Part shown: one piece after another, positions 38,227 to 46,547 of the stretch
Layout: each line of letters starts with the position of its first letter
Numbering within the stretch: the stretch's first letter is position 1
Source: Mycobacterium sp. BK086
GTDB taxonomy: Bacteria; Actinomycetota; Actinomycetes; Mycobacteriales; Mycobacteriaceae
Reading direction: 5' to 3'
NCBI GenBank assembly: GCA_004362315.1
Contig: SNWL01000009.1
Location: 480,357-544,356, forward strand
Length of the DNA: 64,000 bases
Program-made: the position numbers and the translations under genes
The notes under the pieces: generated by a model
What the model was told of the DNA's origin: nothing
Database searches by the model: none
Seen by the model: the letters and a program-made list of their open reading frames with translations, nothing else

Positions 38227-39495
38227 GTGACGACGAATCAGCACGGCCACTACGACGAGGCCGACCGTGAGCGGGTGGTGCACGAACCCCCGAAGACTGC
38301 CGGGCTACCCGGTACGTCGACGGAGCATCGCACCGATTTCGCCCGCGACCGCGCGCGCGTCCTGCATTGCGCTGCCCTCCGCCGGCTGGCCGACAAGACC
38401 CAGGTCGTCGGGCCGCGGGAGAGCGAGAACCCTCGGACCCGGCTGACTCACTCGTTGGAGGTCGCCCAGATCGGGCGGGGGATGGCGGTGCCGCTGGGCT
38501 GCGACCCGGACCTGGTGGACATGGCCGGACTGGCCCACGACATCGGTCACCCGCCCTACGGCCACAACGGCGAACGCGCGCTCGACGAGTTCGCGGTGTC
38601 GTGCGGCGGCTTCGAGGGCAACGCCCAGAACTTCCGGATCCTGACCCGGATCGAACCGAAAGTGCTTGACGGACAAGGTCGCAGCGTCGGGCTGAATCTG
38701 ACCCGGGCCGGGCTGGATGCGGTGACCAAGTACCCGTGGTTCCGTGGGGAGCGGGGCCGCAAGTTCGGTTTCTATGCCGATGACCGGGCGCTGGCCGAGT
38801 GGGTGCGCGGCGATAAACCGGCGCAGCGTCCGTGCCTGGAGTCCCAGGTGATGGACTGGGCCGACGATGTCGCGTATTCGGTGCACGATGTCGAGGACGG
38901 CGTGGTGTCGGGCCGTATCGACCTGCGCGTGCTGGCCGACGACGACGCCGCAGCGGCGCTGGGCCGGCTGGGGGAGTCCAGCGGGGTCAGCGCCGAGGAT
39001 CTGGAGGCCGCGGCGCACCGGCTGTCCCAGCTGCCGGTGGTGGCCGGCGTCGGCAAGTACGACGGGACCCTCGCGGCGTCGGTTGCACTGAAGCGGCTGA
39101 CCAGTGAACTGGTCGGCCGGTTCGCCTCGGCCGCCGTGCGCCTGACCCACGAGGTGGCAGGCCCGCAGCCGCTGGTCCGCTACGAGGCGGAATTGCAGGT
39201 TCCGGCAACCGTGCGCGCCGAGGTGGCCGTGCTCAAGACGCTCGCGCTGCAATTCATCATGTCCGACCCGGCGCATCTGGAACTGCAGGCCCGGCAGCGC
39301 TCACGCATCCACGAGGTCGCGCACTGGCTGCTCGACGGCGCGCCCGCGACGCTCGATCCGGTGTTCGCCCCGGAGTTCAACGCCGCGGCCGACGACGCGG
39401 CCCGGATGCGGGTGGTCGTGGATCAGATCGCGTCGTTCACCGAAGGCCGGCTGGAACGCATCGACGCGCACAACGCCGGTGCTCGTGAGTTCTAG
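38227..39495 (+). CDS. dgt: Deoxyguanosinetriphosphate triphosphohydrolase-like protein
   Basis: An HD-domain dNTPase of 422 residues that would cleave dGTP or other dNTPs to nucleoside and triphosphate. The metal site is RLTHSLEV and [16 protein letters not shown], with a further Asp in [16 protein letters not shown] 38227 follows GACTAT by six bases, which suggests a leaderless message, and is divergent from the TPM gene by 34 bp. It is followed 9 bp later by dnaG, as in H37Rv. Confidence 0.92.
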   Translation: MTTNQHGHYDEADRERVVHEPPKTAGLPGTSTEHRTDFARDRARVLHCAALRRLADKTQVVGPRESENPRTRLTHSLEVAQIGRGMAVPLGCDPDLVDMAGLAHDIGHPPYGHNGERALDEFAVSCGGFEGNAQNFRILTRIEPKVLDGQGRSVGLNLTRAGLDAVTKYPWFRGERGRKFGFYADDRALAEWVRGDKPAQRPCLESQVMDWADDVAYSVHDVEDGVVSGRIDLRVLADDDAAAALGRLGESSGVSAEDLEAAAHRLSQLPVVAGVGKYDGTLAASVALKRLTSELVGRFASAAVRLTHEVAGPQPLVRYEAELQVPATVRAEVAVLKTLALQFIMSDPAHLELQARQRSRIHEVAHWLLDGAPATLDPVFAPEFNAAADDAARMRVVVDQIASFTEGRLERIDAHNAGAREF

Positions 39496-39498
39496 ACT
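39493..39498 (+). promoter_or_regulatory. -10 element for dnaG overlapping the dgt stop codon
   Basis: TAGACT fits TANNNT and contains the TAG stop of dgt. It lies six bases before ATG 39505, so dnaG may also be made from its own leaderless transcript in addition to read-through from dgt. Confidence 0.45.
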
Positions 39499-39504
39499 GT
39501 GCCG

Positions 39505-41430
39505 ATGACCGGTGCGGTGAGCGGGGGTGGCGACCGAAAAGGCCGCATCCCCGAACGGGATATCGCCGCCATCCGTGAACAGGTCCGCATCGAAGACGTG
39601 GTCGGCGACTACGTCCAGTTGCGCCGCGCGGGCGCCGACTCGATGAAGGGCCTGTGCCCGTTCCACGACGAGAAGTCACCGTCGTTCCACGTGCGGCCCA
39701 ACCACGGGCACTTCCACTGCTTCGGCTGCGGTGAGGGCGGCGACGTCTACGCCTTCATCCTGAAGATCGAACACGTCAGCTTCGTGGAAGCCGTGGAGAT
39801 GCTGGCCGACCGGATCGGCTACACGGTGACCTACAGCGGCGGGGGCACCAGTGTGCAGCGCGACCGCGGCAGCCGTAGCCGGCTGACCGCCGCGAACGCT
39901 GCCGCGCAGGAGTTCTACGCTGCCGCACTGGAATCCGAGGAAGCCGCACCGGCCCGCCAGTACCTCACCGAGCGCAATTTCGACGCCGCGGCGGCCCGCC
40001 AGTTCGGCTGCGGTTTCGCGCCGTCCGGCTGGGATGCGCTCACCAAGCATCTGATCCGAAAGGGCTTCGAGTTCAAGGAACTTGAGGCCGCCGGGCTGTC
40101 GCGGGAGGGCCAGCGCGGCCCCATCGACCGTTTCCACCGCAGGCTGCTGTGGCCGATCCGCAGCGCCAGCGGCGAGACCGTCGGCTTCGGCGCACGCCGG
40201 ATCTTCCCCGACGACCGGATCGAAGCCAAGTACGTCAACACCCCAGAGACGGTGCTGTACAAGAAGTCCAACGTCTTGTTCGGCATCGACCTGGCCAAGC
40301 GCGATATCGCCAAGGGGCATCAGGCGGTCGTCGTCGAGGGCTACACCGACGTGATGGCCATGCACCTGGCCGGGGTGACCACCGCGGTTGCGTCCTGCGG
40401 GACCGCCTTCGGCGACGAGCACCTCTCGATGCTGCGGCGATTGATGATGGACGACAAGTTCTTTCGCGGCGAGCTGATCTACGTCTTCGACGGCGACGCC
40501 GCCGGACGGGCGGCCGCGCTCAAGGCGTTCGCGGGCGAGCAGAACCTCGCGGGTCAGAGTTTCGTCGCTGTCGCCGCCGACGGGATGGACCCGTGCGACC
40601 TTCGGCTCGCGCAGGGCGACGGCGCGCTGCGCGATCTGGTGGCCCGGCGTACCCCGTTGTTCGAGTTCGCGATCCGCACCGCGCTGGCCGAGCACGACCT
40701 GGACGCGGCCGAAGGACGGGTGGCGGCTTTGCGGCGCTGCGTGCCGATGGTCGCTCAGATCAAGGATCCGACGCTGCGCGACGAGTACGCGCGTCAGCTG
40801 GCCGGCTGGGTCGGCTGGGATGACGTCGCGCAGGTGATCGCGCGGGTCCGTGAAGAGGCCGGGCACAAGCCCGGGGCCCGCGGTGACAACCGTCGTGCCG
40901 CGCCCAAGGCGGCGCCCGCAGACGGCGCGCGCCGGCCCGATCCGCGCGATCCGACGTTGTGGCCGCAGCGCGAAGCACTCAAGGCCGCGCTGCAGTACCC
41001 GGCGCTGGCCGGGCCGGTCTTCGACTCGCTGACCGTGGAGAGCTTCACTCACCCGGGGTACGCCGCGGTGCGGACCGCGATCGAGACGGCGGGCGGGACG
41101 TCGTCGGGGGTGACCGGCGCCGACTGGATCGACAAGGTGCGCGCGCAGACCGGGGCGACGGCGACGGCCGGCCTGATCACCGAACTCGGGGTCGAGGGCA
41201 TCCGGGTCGAGGACGAAGAGAAGATGCCCCGTTACATCGGGGGTGTGCTGGCCCGGCTGCAGGAAGTCTGGGTGGGCCGGCAGGTCGCCGAGGTCAAGTC
41301 CAAGCTGCAGCGGATGTCGCCGGTGGAGCAGGGAGACGAATATCACGCGCTGTTCGGCGACCTGGTGGCACTGGAGGCGTATCGGCGCAGCCTGCTGGAA
41401 CAGGCCAGCGGCGACGACCTCACTGCGTGA
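39505..41430 (+). CDS. dnaG: DNA primase DnaG
   Basis: Synthesises RNA primers at the replication fork. The 641-residue enzyme has an N-terminal CHC2 zinc finger (LCPFHDEKSPSFHV and CFGCGEGG), the TOPRIM catalytic core with VVVEGYTDVM and YVFDGDAAGRAAAL, and a C-terminal DnaB-binding domain ending LEQASGDDLTA. ATG 39505 is preferred to GTG 39499 because of the -10 spacing. The sequence is very close in layout to H37Rv DnaG. Confidence 0.96.
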   Translation: MTGAVSGGGDRKGRIPERDIAAIREQVRIEDVVGDYVQLRRAGADSMKGLCPFHDEKSPSFHVRPNHGHFHCFGCGEGGDVYAFILKIEHVSFVEAVEMLADRIGYTVTYSGGGTSVQRDRGSRSRLTAANAAAQEFYAAALESEEAAPARQYLTERNFDAAAARQFGCGFAPSGWDALTKHLIRKGFEFKELEAAGLSREGQRGPIDRFHRRLLWPIRSASGETVGFGARRIFPDDRIEAKYVNTPETVLYKKSNVLFGIDLAKRDIAKGHQAVVVEGYTDVMAMHLAGVTTAVASCGTAFGDEHLSMLRRLMMDDKFFRGELIYVFDGDAAGRAAALKAFAGEQNLAGQSFVAVAADGMDPCDLRLAQGDGALRDLVARRTPLFEFAIRTALAEHDLDAAEGRVAALRRCVPMVAQIKDPTLRDEYARQLAGWVGWDDVAQVIARVREEAGHKPGARGDNRRAAPKAAPADGARRPDPRDPTLWPQREALKAALQYPALAGPVFDSLTVESFTHPGYAAVRTAIETAGGTSSGVTGADWIDKVRAQTGATATAGLITELGVEGIRVEDEEKMPRYIGGVLARLQEVWVGRQVAEVKSKLQRMSPVEQGDEYHALFGDLVALEAYRRSLLEQASGDDLTA

Positions 41431-41485
41431 TGGCTCCGGGCACGTTATGGTTAACGAACTGCCTGTCCCCGGCGAAAGGTCAGAT

Positions 41486-41797
41486 ATGACTTCCGCGAAC
41501 ACCCGTGCCCGGCGTATCGCCGCTGCTGGCGCGATTGCTGTGGCTGCGGCCGCGGTGCCGGCTCTGGCTGAGATCACGGCTCCGACCGCGTCGGCCTCCC
41601 CGGGCGGCACCTGCCTGGCCTGGTTCGGCTCCCGTGGCGACGGCCAGTGCCTGAGCTACTCGAACAACAACGTCAGCGTCGGCACCCCGCAGTTCGGTGT
41701 CTACGGCCCCGACGCCGGCTCGATGCCCGGTGGCGGTATCGGCGTGACCACCGGCCCGCTGCTGCCGGGTCAGACCATCAGCATTCCGCTGGGCTAA
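41486..41797 (+). CDS. Small secreted protein, 103 aa
   Basis: ATG 41486 begins a Sec-type signal peptide (ANTRARRIAAAGAIAVAAAA, cleavage probably after ASAS near residue 38). The mature part is about 65 residues, rich in Gly, Ser and Pro, with two cysteines that may pair (GTCLAWFG and DGQCLSYS). GGCGAAAGG lies upstream. I do not recognise the family; the composition resembles small mycobacterial secreted proteins of unknown role. It is 55 bp after dnaG and may be transcribed separately. Confidence 0.65.
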   Translation: MTSANTRARRIAAAGAIAVAAAAVPALAEITAPTASASPGGTCLAWFGSRGDGQCLSYSNNNVSVGTPQFGVYGPDAGSMPGGGIGVTTGPLLPGQTISIPLG

Positions 41798-41872
41798 TTT
41801 CTCCCCGGTCGAGATCGACCTGAGGGCTGCATTTTCGCGTGATTGACGACCGTGAGGTCGATGTCGTCGTGC

Positions 41873-42121
41873 CTATTTCTCCGAAGCCTGCGGTTCCACC
41901 ACGGTGGTCTGCGCGTCGATCTCGGTCAGCGTGACCATCTTCGGATCGGGGTCGGGTGAGACCCGGTCGGCGAGCTTGCGGCGTCCGGCGTCGATGACGG
42001 TCTTGGTGGCGGGATTACCGGTCAGCGCTTTGTAGGTGCCGACGATCTGCTCATAGCGCTTACGGCCGGCCTTGGTGCCCAACACGTAGCCCACTCCAAG
42101 TGCCGCGAGAAACCGGATCAC
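41873..42121 (-). CDS. Conserved hypothetical YtxH-like small membrane protein (Rv2342-like)
   Basis: GTG 42121 gives 82 residues: an N-terminal hydrophobic helix (IRFLAALGVGYVLGTKAGRK), which has the glycine-rich GYVLGTKAGRK pattern of YtxH-like proteins, then a soluble basic and acidic tail. The frame is open to 42154, but the shorter start matches the H37Rv neighbour Rv2342. The function is unknown. Confidence 0.7.
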   Translation of the reverse strand: MIRFLAALGVGYVLGTKAGRKRYEQIVGTYKALTGNPATKTVIDAGRRKLADRVSPDPDPKMVTLTEIDAQTTVVEPQASEK

Positions 42122-42274
42122 TGCGCTCCCTCCATCGAAACCCCGCCCCACCATCCTGCCTGACGCGGCGAGGGTTGGCGCCCGCCCACCGGTTTGGCGT
42201 CGAGGGTGCCCAGTAAGCTAGAGTCACTCTCCGGCCCGCATCAGCGCAACTGCGCTTGCGCGGGAAGCAGATAG

Positions 42275-42347
42275 TCCCCTGTAGCTCAACTGGCAGAGCT
42301 TCCGACTGTTAATCGGACGGTTGATGGTTCGAGTCCATCCGGGGGAG
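42275..42347 (+). tRNA. tRNA-Asn (anticodon GTT)
   Basis: A complete 73-nt cloverleaf. Acceptor arms are TCCCCTG and CGGGGGA with one G-U pair, the D-arm is GCTC...GAGC, the anticodon loop is CTGTTAA with anticodon GTT, the T-arm is GATGG-TTCGAGT-CCATC, and the discriminator is G. CCA is not encoded. Confidence 0.95.
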
Positions 42348-42363
42348 CAGGATTTTCATCTGA

Positions 42364-42379
42364 TCCCTCTCGGGAGGGA
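42364..42379. terminator. Short hairpin between tRNA-Asn and the convergent gene
   Basis: TCCCTC-TCGG-GAGGGA is a perfect 6-bp stem with a tetraloop, placed 16 bp after the tRNA and 5 bp before the stop of the convergent gene. There is no T tract, which is usual for mycobacterial hairpin terminators. Confidence 0.5.
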
Positions 42380-42384
42380 ACCGT

Positions 42385-44802
42385 CTACTTCCAGGATTGG
42401 CTGACGGTTCCCTTGTATTGCAGGACCGCGGACCTCAGGGCCGAGTAGGCCGGGACGCTGCCGCCCTTCGCCACGTTGTCGAAGGCTTTCGCCGCATCGA
42501 TGTACGTGGCCTTGTCACCGTGCATCTGCCACGCCCAGAACGGGTTGTACCACCACTGGTCTGCGTAGCGCTTGTACGTAGACGTGACGACCCCGTAGGT
42601 CAGGTTTCTGGTCTCGTGCTGACCCGTTTGGGGTTGCTTGGTGAAGTCATGGACCACCGGATCCGCGTATGCCCCGATATCGATTTGCGGGTATTCGGTC
42701 GGGGGCCCGGAGATCAACGGTGCGGCATACAAGACGACCGCCGTCACGTTGAGCCCCAACTTCTGGGCCACGTTCTGGGCGTCGAGTCCGCCCTGGCTGT
42801 ATCCCACGAGCATCACCGGTGCGGTCGGATCTCCGCCGGCGGCGGTGAGAGCCCTCGCAATGACATTCCATTGATTCGGCTTCACCACGCCGTTGTACGA
42901 CGGGAGGTTGTTCGCCAGCGTTGCCTGGCGCGGGTCCAGCGATGTGGGAATCGTGCCGCCGAAATAGATGACGTAGCGAATGCCGTCCGACGCGTCGATC
43001 TTGTCGATCCAGATGCTGTTCGGTGCTGTGCCCGTCTTGTCCCTCAGCCGGTCGTACAACGCAGCAGTCGTGGTGGGTGACTGAGGCTTCTGAACCGGTG
43101 GCGCGACCGCCTGCCTGACTGCGAAGAGCGAGTTAGTAATCGCATTGGCCGCCCGTGAGAACGTCGTCTGAACCAGCGAGACGACACCGCGCCACACTTC
43201 CAGTGGCGTGGGTGTCGTCCGTCCCGACGGGAATTCGGCTTCCCCGAAGGGCCCCAACTCGGCCGGGCTGACAATGCCCGGAATATGGAACGATAGCGGC
43301 ACCGACGGGTCGATCACCGCGACAGTGCCAGCGGTGCCAACGTTGTTGACGGCGTACACCATTCCACTTGGCGCGACGATCATCTCGTTGACCCAGGCGG
43401 TCCCTCCCACGACAATCGGATCGGTGATGGTGCCGTTGAGAGTGTCGATCACTTGGACGGTGCCGAAAGACAGGCCGTTATAGAAAAGACCACCCACGTA
43501 GAGATAGCGGCCGTCAGCACTGACCGCAGTGATGTGAGGAGTGACCCGGGCGCTCCAATCAGCGCCCCAGACACCGCCGGTCGTAATGGATTTGACGGCT
43601 CCGGTTGTGGTGTCGACCACCGTGACGTGCCCAAGCGTGTCGTTGGGGAGATAGATATAACGTCCGTCCGGGCTGACGGTGAATGTGCCGGCGATCCTGC
43701 TGGTGTCGGGAATCGCGATTGTGTTGGCCAGCAAGGTGTTTGAAGCCGAGTCGATGATTCTGATTGCTACGCCGCGGTCAGAGACGTAGACGCGAGCGCC
43801 GTCGGGACTGATCACCAGTTCGGTCGCGCCCGCCACCGATATCGTCTTGCTGATCGTGTTGGTGGCGGTATCCAGTGCGAAAACACTGTTGCTCTCTTGG
43901 CTAGTGACGTAGAGAGTCTTGCCGTCGGGTGTCACGCGGAGATCGATGGGGTCTGGCACCGTGATCGGTGTGCCGACAACCGAATTGGCGCTGGTATCGA
44001 TGACCGATATCGAGTTGGCGTCCTCGTCCGTGACGTAGATGTAGCGGCCGTTGGGCGTCATCGCGATGACTGGCGCTCGACCGGCGTTGGTGCCGGTGAT
44101 GATCGGCGCGCCTGCCGTTCTGGTCGCAGTGTCAATCGCGACCACCGCCATGTGCGCGTTGTCCAGTGTCGTACCAGATACATAGACGCGCTGGCTGTCT
44201 GGGGTCACCACACTGAATATGGCTTGCACGCCCGTCGCGATCGGGTCACCCACGATCGTATTTGTGGCCGTGTCGATGACCGATACCGTGCCGCTCGAAT
44301 AATTCGCGACAAAGATGAATTTTCCGTCGGGGGTGGCCACCGCCGTCTCGGGATCCCCGTCGATCGGGATCGTCGCGACGACCGGGTTTGCAACGTCGGC
44401 GGCAGGCCGAGGTCCGGCGCTGGCCACGGCGCTCGCAGGCTTGACCCGTCCGACCGTCGCCACGGCGGGCACACCGCCGCTGAGCGCGTCGTGCAACTCG
44501 CGACCCGCCAAGGCCAGGACGTCAGGCAGAAGCGCAGCGCGTACCGGGGCTGCCGGCAGTTTGAGAGCCACACGGCGGGATGCGATCAGTGTTGGGTGAG
44601 GCGGGCGCTTTGGCGCCACCCGGGCAGGGCCGGCGCTTCCCTTGGTCGCTTGCCTGGTTGTGCTCGTCGACTTGTCCGACTGGCCAGTACCCGTACCAGT
44701 GTCGGCGTCCGCGGAGGCGACCCCCGCGCCGCTGGCCAACGCGGCTCCGATCCCGAGTGTGAGCGTCCCGGCACCCAGCCACACGCGATTGCCATGCTTC
44801 AT
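42385..44802 (-). CDS. Secreted YVTN-type beta-propeller fused to a PE-PPE serine hydrolase domain
   Basis: An 805-residue protein with a signal peptide (about residues 1-32), a Ser/Thr- and Pro-rich linker, then from about residue 140 to 510 a series of beta-propeller repeats of the VIDTATNTIVGDP type. From about residue 570 it has an alpha/beta hydrolase of the PE-PPE C-terminal (cutinase-like) kind, with DGIRYVIYFGGTIP and nucleophile GYSQGG near residue 690. PE-PPE domains process acylated cell-wall lipids such as acyltrehaloses in mycobacteria. Neither a PE nor a PPE N-terminal domain is present. The propeller may bind cell wall or protein partners. ATG 44802 follows GGGGGAG. Confidence 0.82.
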   Translation of the reverse strand: MKHGNRVWLGAGTLTLGIGAALASGAGVASADADTGTGTGQSDKSTSTTRQATKGSAGPARVAPKRPPHPTLIASRRVALKLPAAPVRAALLPDVLALAGRELHDALSGGVPAVATVGRVKPASAVASAGPRPAADVANPVVATIPIDGDPETAVATPDGKFIFVANYSSGTVSVIDTATNTIVGDPIATGVQAIFSVVTPDSQRVYVSGTTLDNAHMAVVAIDTATRTAGAPIITGTNAGRAPVIAMTPNGRYIYVTDEDANSISVIDTSANSVVGTPITVPDPIDLRVTPDGKTLYVTSQESNSVFALDTATNTISKTISVAGATELVISPDGARVYVSDRGVAIRIIDSASNTLLANTIAIPDTSRIAGTFTVSPDGRYIYLPNDTLGHVTVVDTTTGAVKSITTGGVWGADWSARVTPHITAVSADGRYLYVGGLFYNGLSFGTVQVIDTLNGTITDPIVVGGTAWVNEMIVAPSGMVYAVNNVGTAGTVAVIDPSVPLSFHIPGIVSPAELGPFGEAEFPSGRTTPTPLEVWRGVVSLVQTTFSRAANAITNSLFAVRQAVAPPVQKPQSPTTTAALYDRLRDKTGTAPNSIWIDKIDASDGIRYVIYFGGTIPTSLDPRQATLANNLPSYNGVVKPNQWNVIARALTAAGGDPTAPVMLVGYSQGGLDAQNVAQKLGLNVTAVVLYAAPLISGPPTEYPQIDIGAYADPVVHDFTKQPQTGQHETRNLTYGVVTSTYKRYADQWWYNPFWAWQMHGDKATYIDAAKAFDNVAKGGSVPAYSALRSAVLQYKGTVSQSWK

Positions 44803-44951
44803 GAACAGAAACTCCCCCGAGTAGGCAGATCCAGCAAATTTGACCTCGTCGGCAATTCAATCACGTGCAGGCGATAGCCGCCGGAGGCTTCGCCAGAGCT
44901 ACCCGCTGCAGCCACACTTTTTCGCGGGTTTGGAGCGGACACGGTCAGCTG

Positions 44952-45215
44952 TCACAGCCAGAGATAAAGCCCCGACAGCAGCGCCCACAACGCCACGCAG
45001 TACACCTCGAAGATCGCCCGCAAGGGGATCGGGGCGTGCCGCAGTTCCATGAAATCCAGGCCCACCAGCCGCACCTTGAACGCGGCGATCGCCAGTACGC
45101 CGACCGCGATCAGTGACCCGGTGCCGTGATCGGCACCCAAGACGAACGACGCCAGCGTCAAGACCACCAGGATCAGCCAGCTCACGCCGGCGCGGTTACG
45201 CATCAAGGTCAACAT
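44952..45215 (-). CDS. Cytochrome c oxidase subunit IV-like membrane protein
   Basis: An 87-residue protein with three hydrophobic segments, the second containing AFKVRLVGLDFMELRHAP, which matches the prokaryotic subunit IV/CyoD-NorF type. ATG 45215 shares its A with the stop of the subunit III-like gene (TGATG). It would sit in the inner membrane as an accessory subunit. No catalytic subunit I lies in the window, so its partner is unknown. Confidence 0.75.
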   Translation of the reverse strand: MLTLMRNRAGVSWLILVVLTLASFVLGADHGTGSLIAVGVLAIAAFKVRLVGLDFMELRHAPIPLRAIFEVYCVALWALLSGLYLWL

Positions 45216-45796
45216 CAGCTCACCAAGTACAGGAGTGGGAACAGGACGATCCACAGCAGGTCGACCAGATGCCAGAAGCAGCCGCCGCCCTCGATGACCG
45301 CGAGCCGGTTGGCCGACAGCTCGATGCGCCGCGTCTGGGTGAGCATCAGCACCAGCACCAGGATCCCGATGCAGACGTGCAGCAGGTGCAGCCCGGTCAG
45401 GATGAAGTAGTACAGGTAGAAGTGGTTGGCGCCCGGCCCGTGTCCGGCGGTGCCCAGCAGGATGTACTCGGTGACCTTCAGCGCCACGAACACCACGCCG
45501 CAGCCTGCCGCGATCACCAGCGCCCTGGCCGCAATGGGACGTTGGCCGGTCCGGATGGCGCCCATCGCGGCCACCACGAACAGCGAACTGGTCAGCAGCA
45601 CCAACGTGTTGACCAGGCCGATGTTGACGTGCAGAGTCTTGCGTGCCGCGTCGAAAACCTCTGGTGCCTTGGATCTTTCGACCATGAACGTGGCGAAGAA
45701 CACCGCGAACACCAGCATGTCGCCGAACAGGAATACCCAGGTGCCCTGTTCGCCGGGGATGCGGCGGCTGACGGCGGAAGTCGAACCCGCCGTCAT
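45215..45796 (-). CDS. Heme-copper oxidase subunit III family protein (NorE/CyoC-like)
   Basis: A 193-residue protein of the COX3 family with five membrane segments: PGEQGTWVFLFGDMLVF at the start, FYLYYFILTGLHLLHVCIG in the fourth and EGGGCFWHLVDLLWIVLF in the last. The short length and pairing with a small subunit IV-like protein resemble NorE-NorF rather than the main aa3 oxidase. ATG 45796 overlaps the upstream gene as ATGA, so the three genes are coupled. Confidence 0.8.
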   Translation of the reverse strand: MTAGSTSAVSRRIPGEQGTWVFLFGDMLVFAVFFATFMVERSKAPEVFDAARKTLHVNIGLVNTLVLLTSSLFVVAAMGAIRTGQRPIAARALVIAAGCGVVFVALKVTEYILLGTAGHGPGANHFYLYYFILTGLHLLHVCIGILVLVLMLTQTRRIELSANRLAVIEGGGCFWHLVDLLWIVLFPLLYLVS

Positions 45797-46494
45797 TGCG
45801 CTTCGGCGCGCTGCTGAGCCTTGATGCCCCGGTTCAGCACGTACGTCGTCGAGAACAGCCAGATCGTCAGCGCTGCGCCGGGAATGTAGAACGCGAACAC
45901 CCCGTGCCAGGCCAGCGGTCCGTCGTTGAACACCACGACCACGCACCCGGGCAGCGACAGCAGTGCCACCCACAGATTGAGGTAGCCGTACCAGCGCGGG
46001 AACGTCTGCGGCTCGGTCTTGTCGATGAACGACGCGATCGCCAGCGTGATGTTCTGCACGATGATCGTTCCGACGATGCCGATGAACATCAGCCAGAAGA
46101 CGTCGTTGAGCGCTTGGGTGATGTCGGGTGGCCTGCTCTCGGGGCGAAACGCCGCGGCCGCCATGATCAGGAACGGAAACAGCAGGGCGGGAACGAAAAT
46201 CGTGGCGGCGAACAGCTGCGTGATCGACAGCATGCCCCACTGGCCTTCGATCCGCCGGATGCGCAGCACGATGGTGGCCAGGAACGGGAGGGCGATCACC
46301 GACGTCAACAGACACCCCGCGACGCCGATCCGGATCCAGATCTTGTGGTCGACGTAAAACTCGGCGATCTCCTCGGGCGAGGCAACGGGCGACAGCGGCG
46401 GGAACATCCGCGCTATCCCCGAAAGGCTCGTTCCGTACAGAATGATCATGATCGTCCCGCACCACGCACCGATGCGTTGCAGCGTCAATTCCAC
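45793..46494 (-). CDS. Polytopic membrane protein, first gene of the oxidase-like trio
   Basis: A 233-residue protein with about six hydrophobic segments and a conserved-looking loop after the first (SPVASPEEIAEFYVDHKIW). I do not recognise a family. It starts at GTG 46494 and its stop overlaps the subunit III-like gene. The context suggests a role with a respiratory or nitric-oxide-related complex, but nothing in the sequence shows heme or copper ligands clearly. Confidence 0.65.
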   Translation of the reverse strand: MELTLQRIGAWCGTIMIILYGTSLSGIARMFPPLSPVASPEEIAEFYVDHKIWIRIGVAGCLLTSVIALPFLATIVLRIRRIEGQWGMLSITQLFAATIFVPALLFPFLIMAAAAFRPESRPPDITQALNDVFWLMFIGIVGTIIVQNITLAIASFIDKTEPQTFPRWYGYLNLWVALLSLPGCVVVVFNDGPLAWHGVFAFYIPGAALTIWLFSTTYVLNRGIKAQQRAEAQ

Positions 46495-46547
46495 GGCGGC
46501 GACGTTACCGGGTCACCCCTGATGTTTTGTCAAAATTGTCAAAACGC

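Noticed and set aside
39676-41610. 644-codon minus-strand open frame opposite dnaG
   Set aside because: It is an antisense shadow caused by high GC at third positions. The dnaG protein on the other strand has all primase motifs.
43500-44400. Repeated GTGTCGATGACC-like strings, considered as a DNA repeat array
   Set aside because: They are codons of successive VIDTATNT propeller repeats in one continuous protein.
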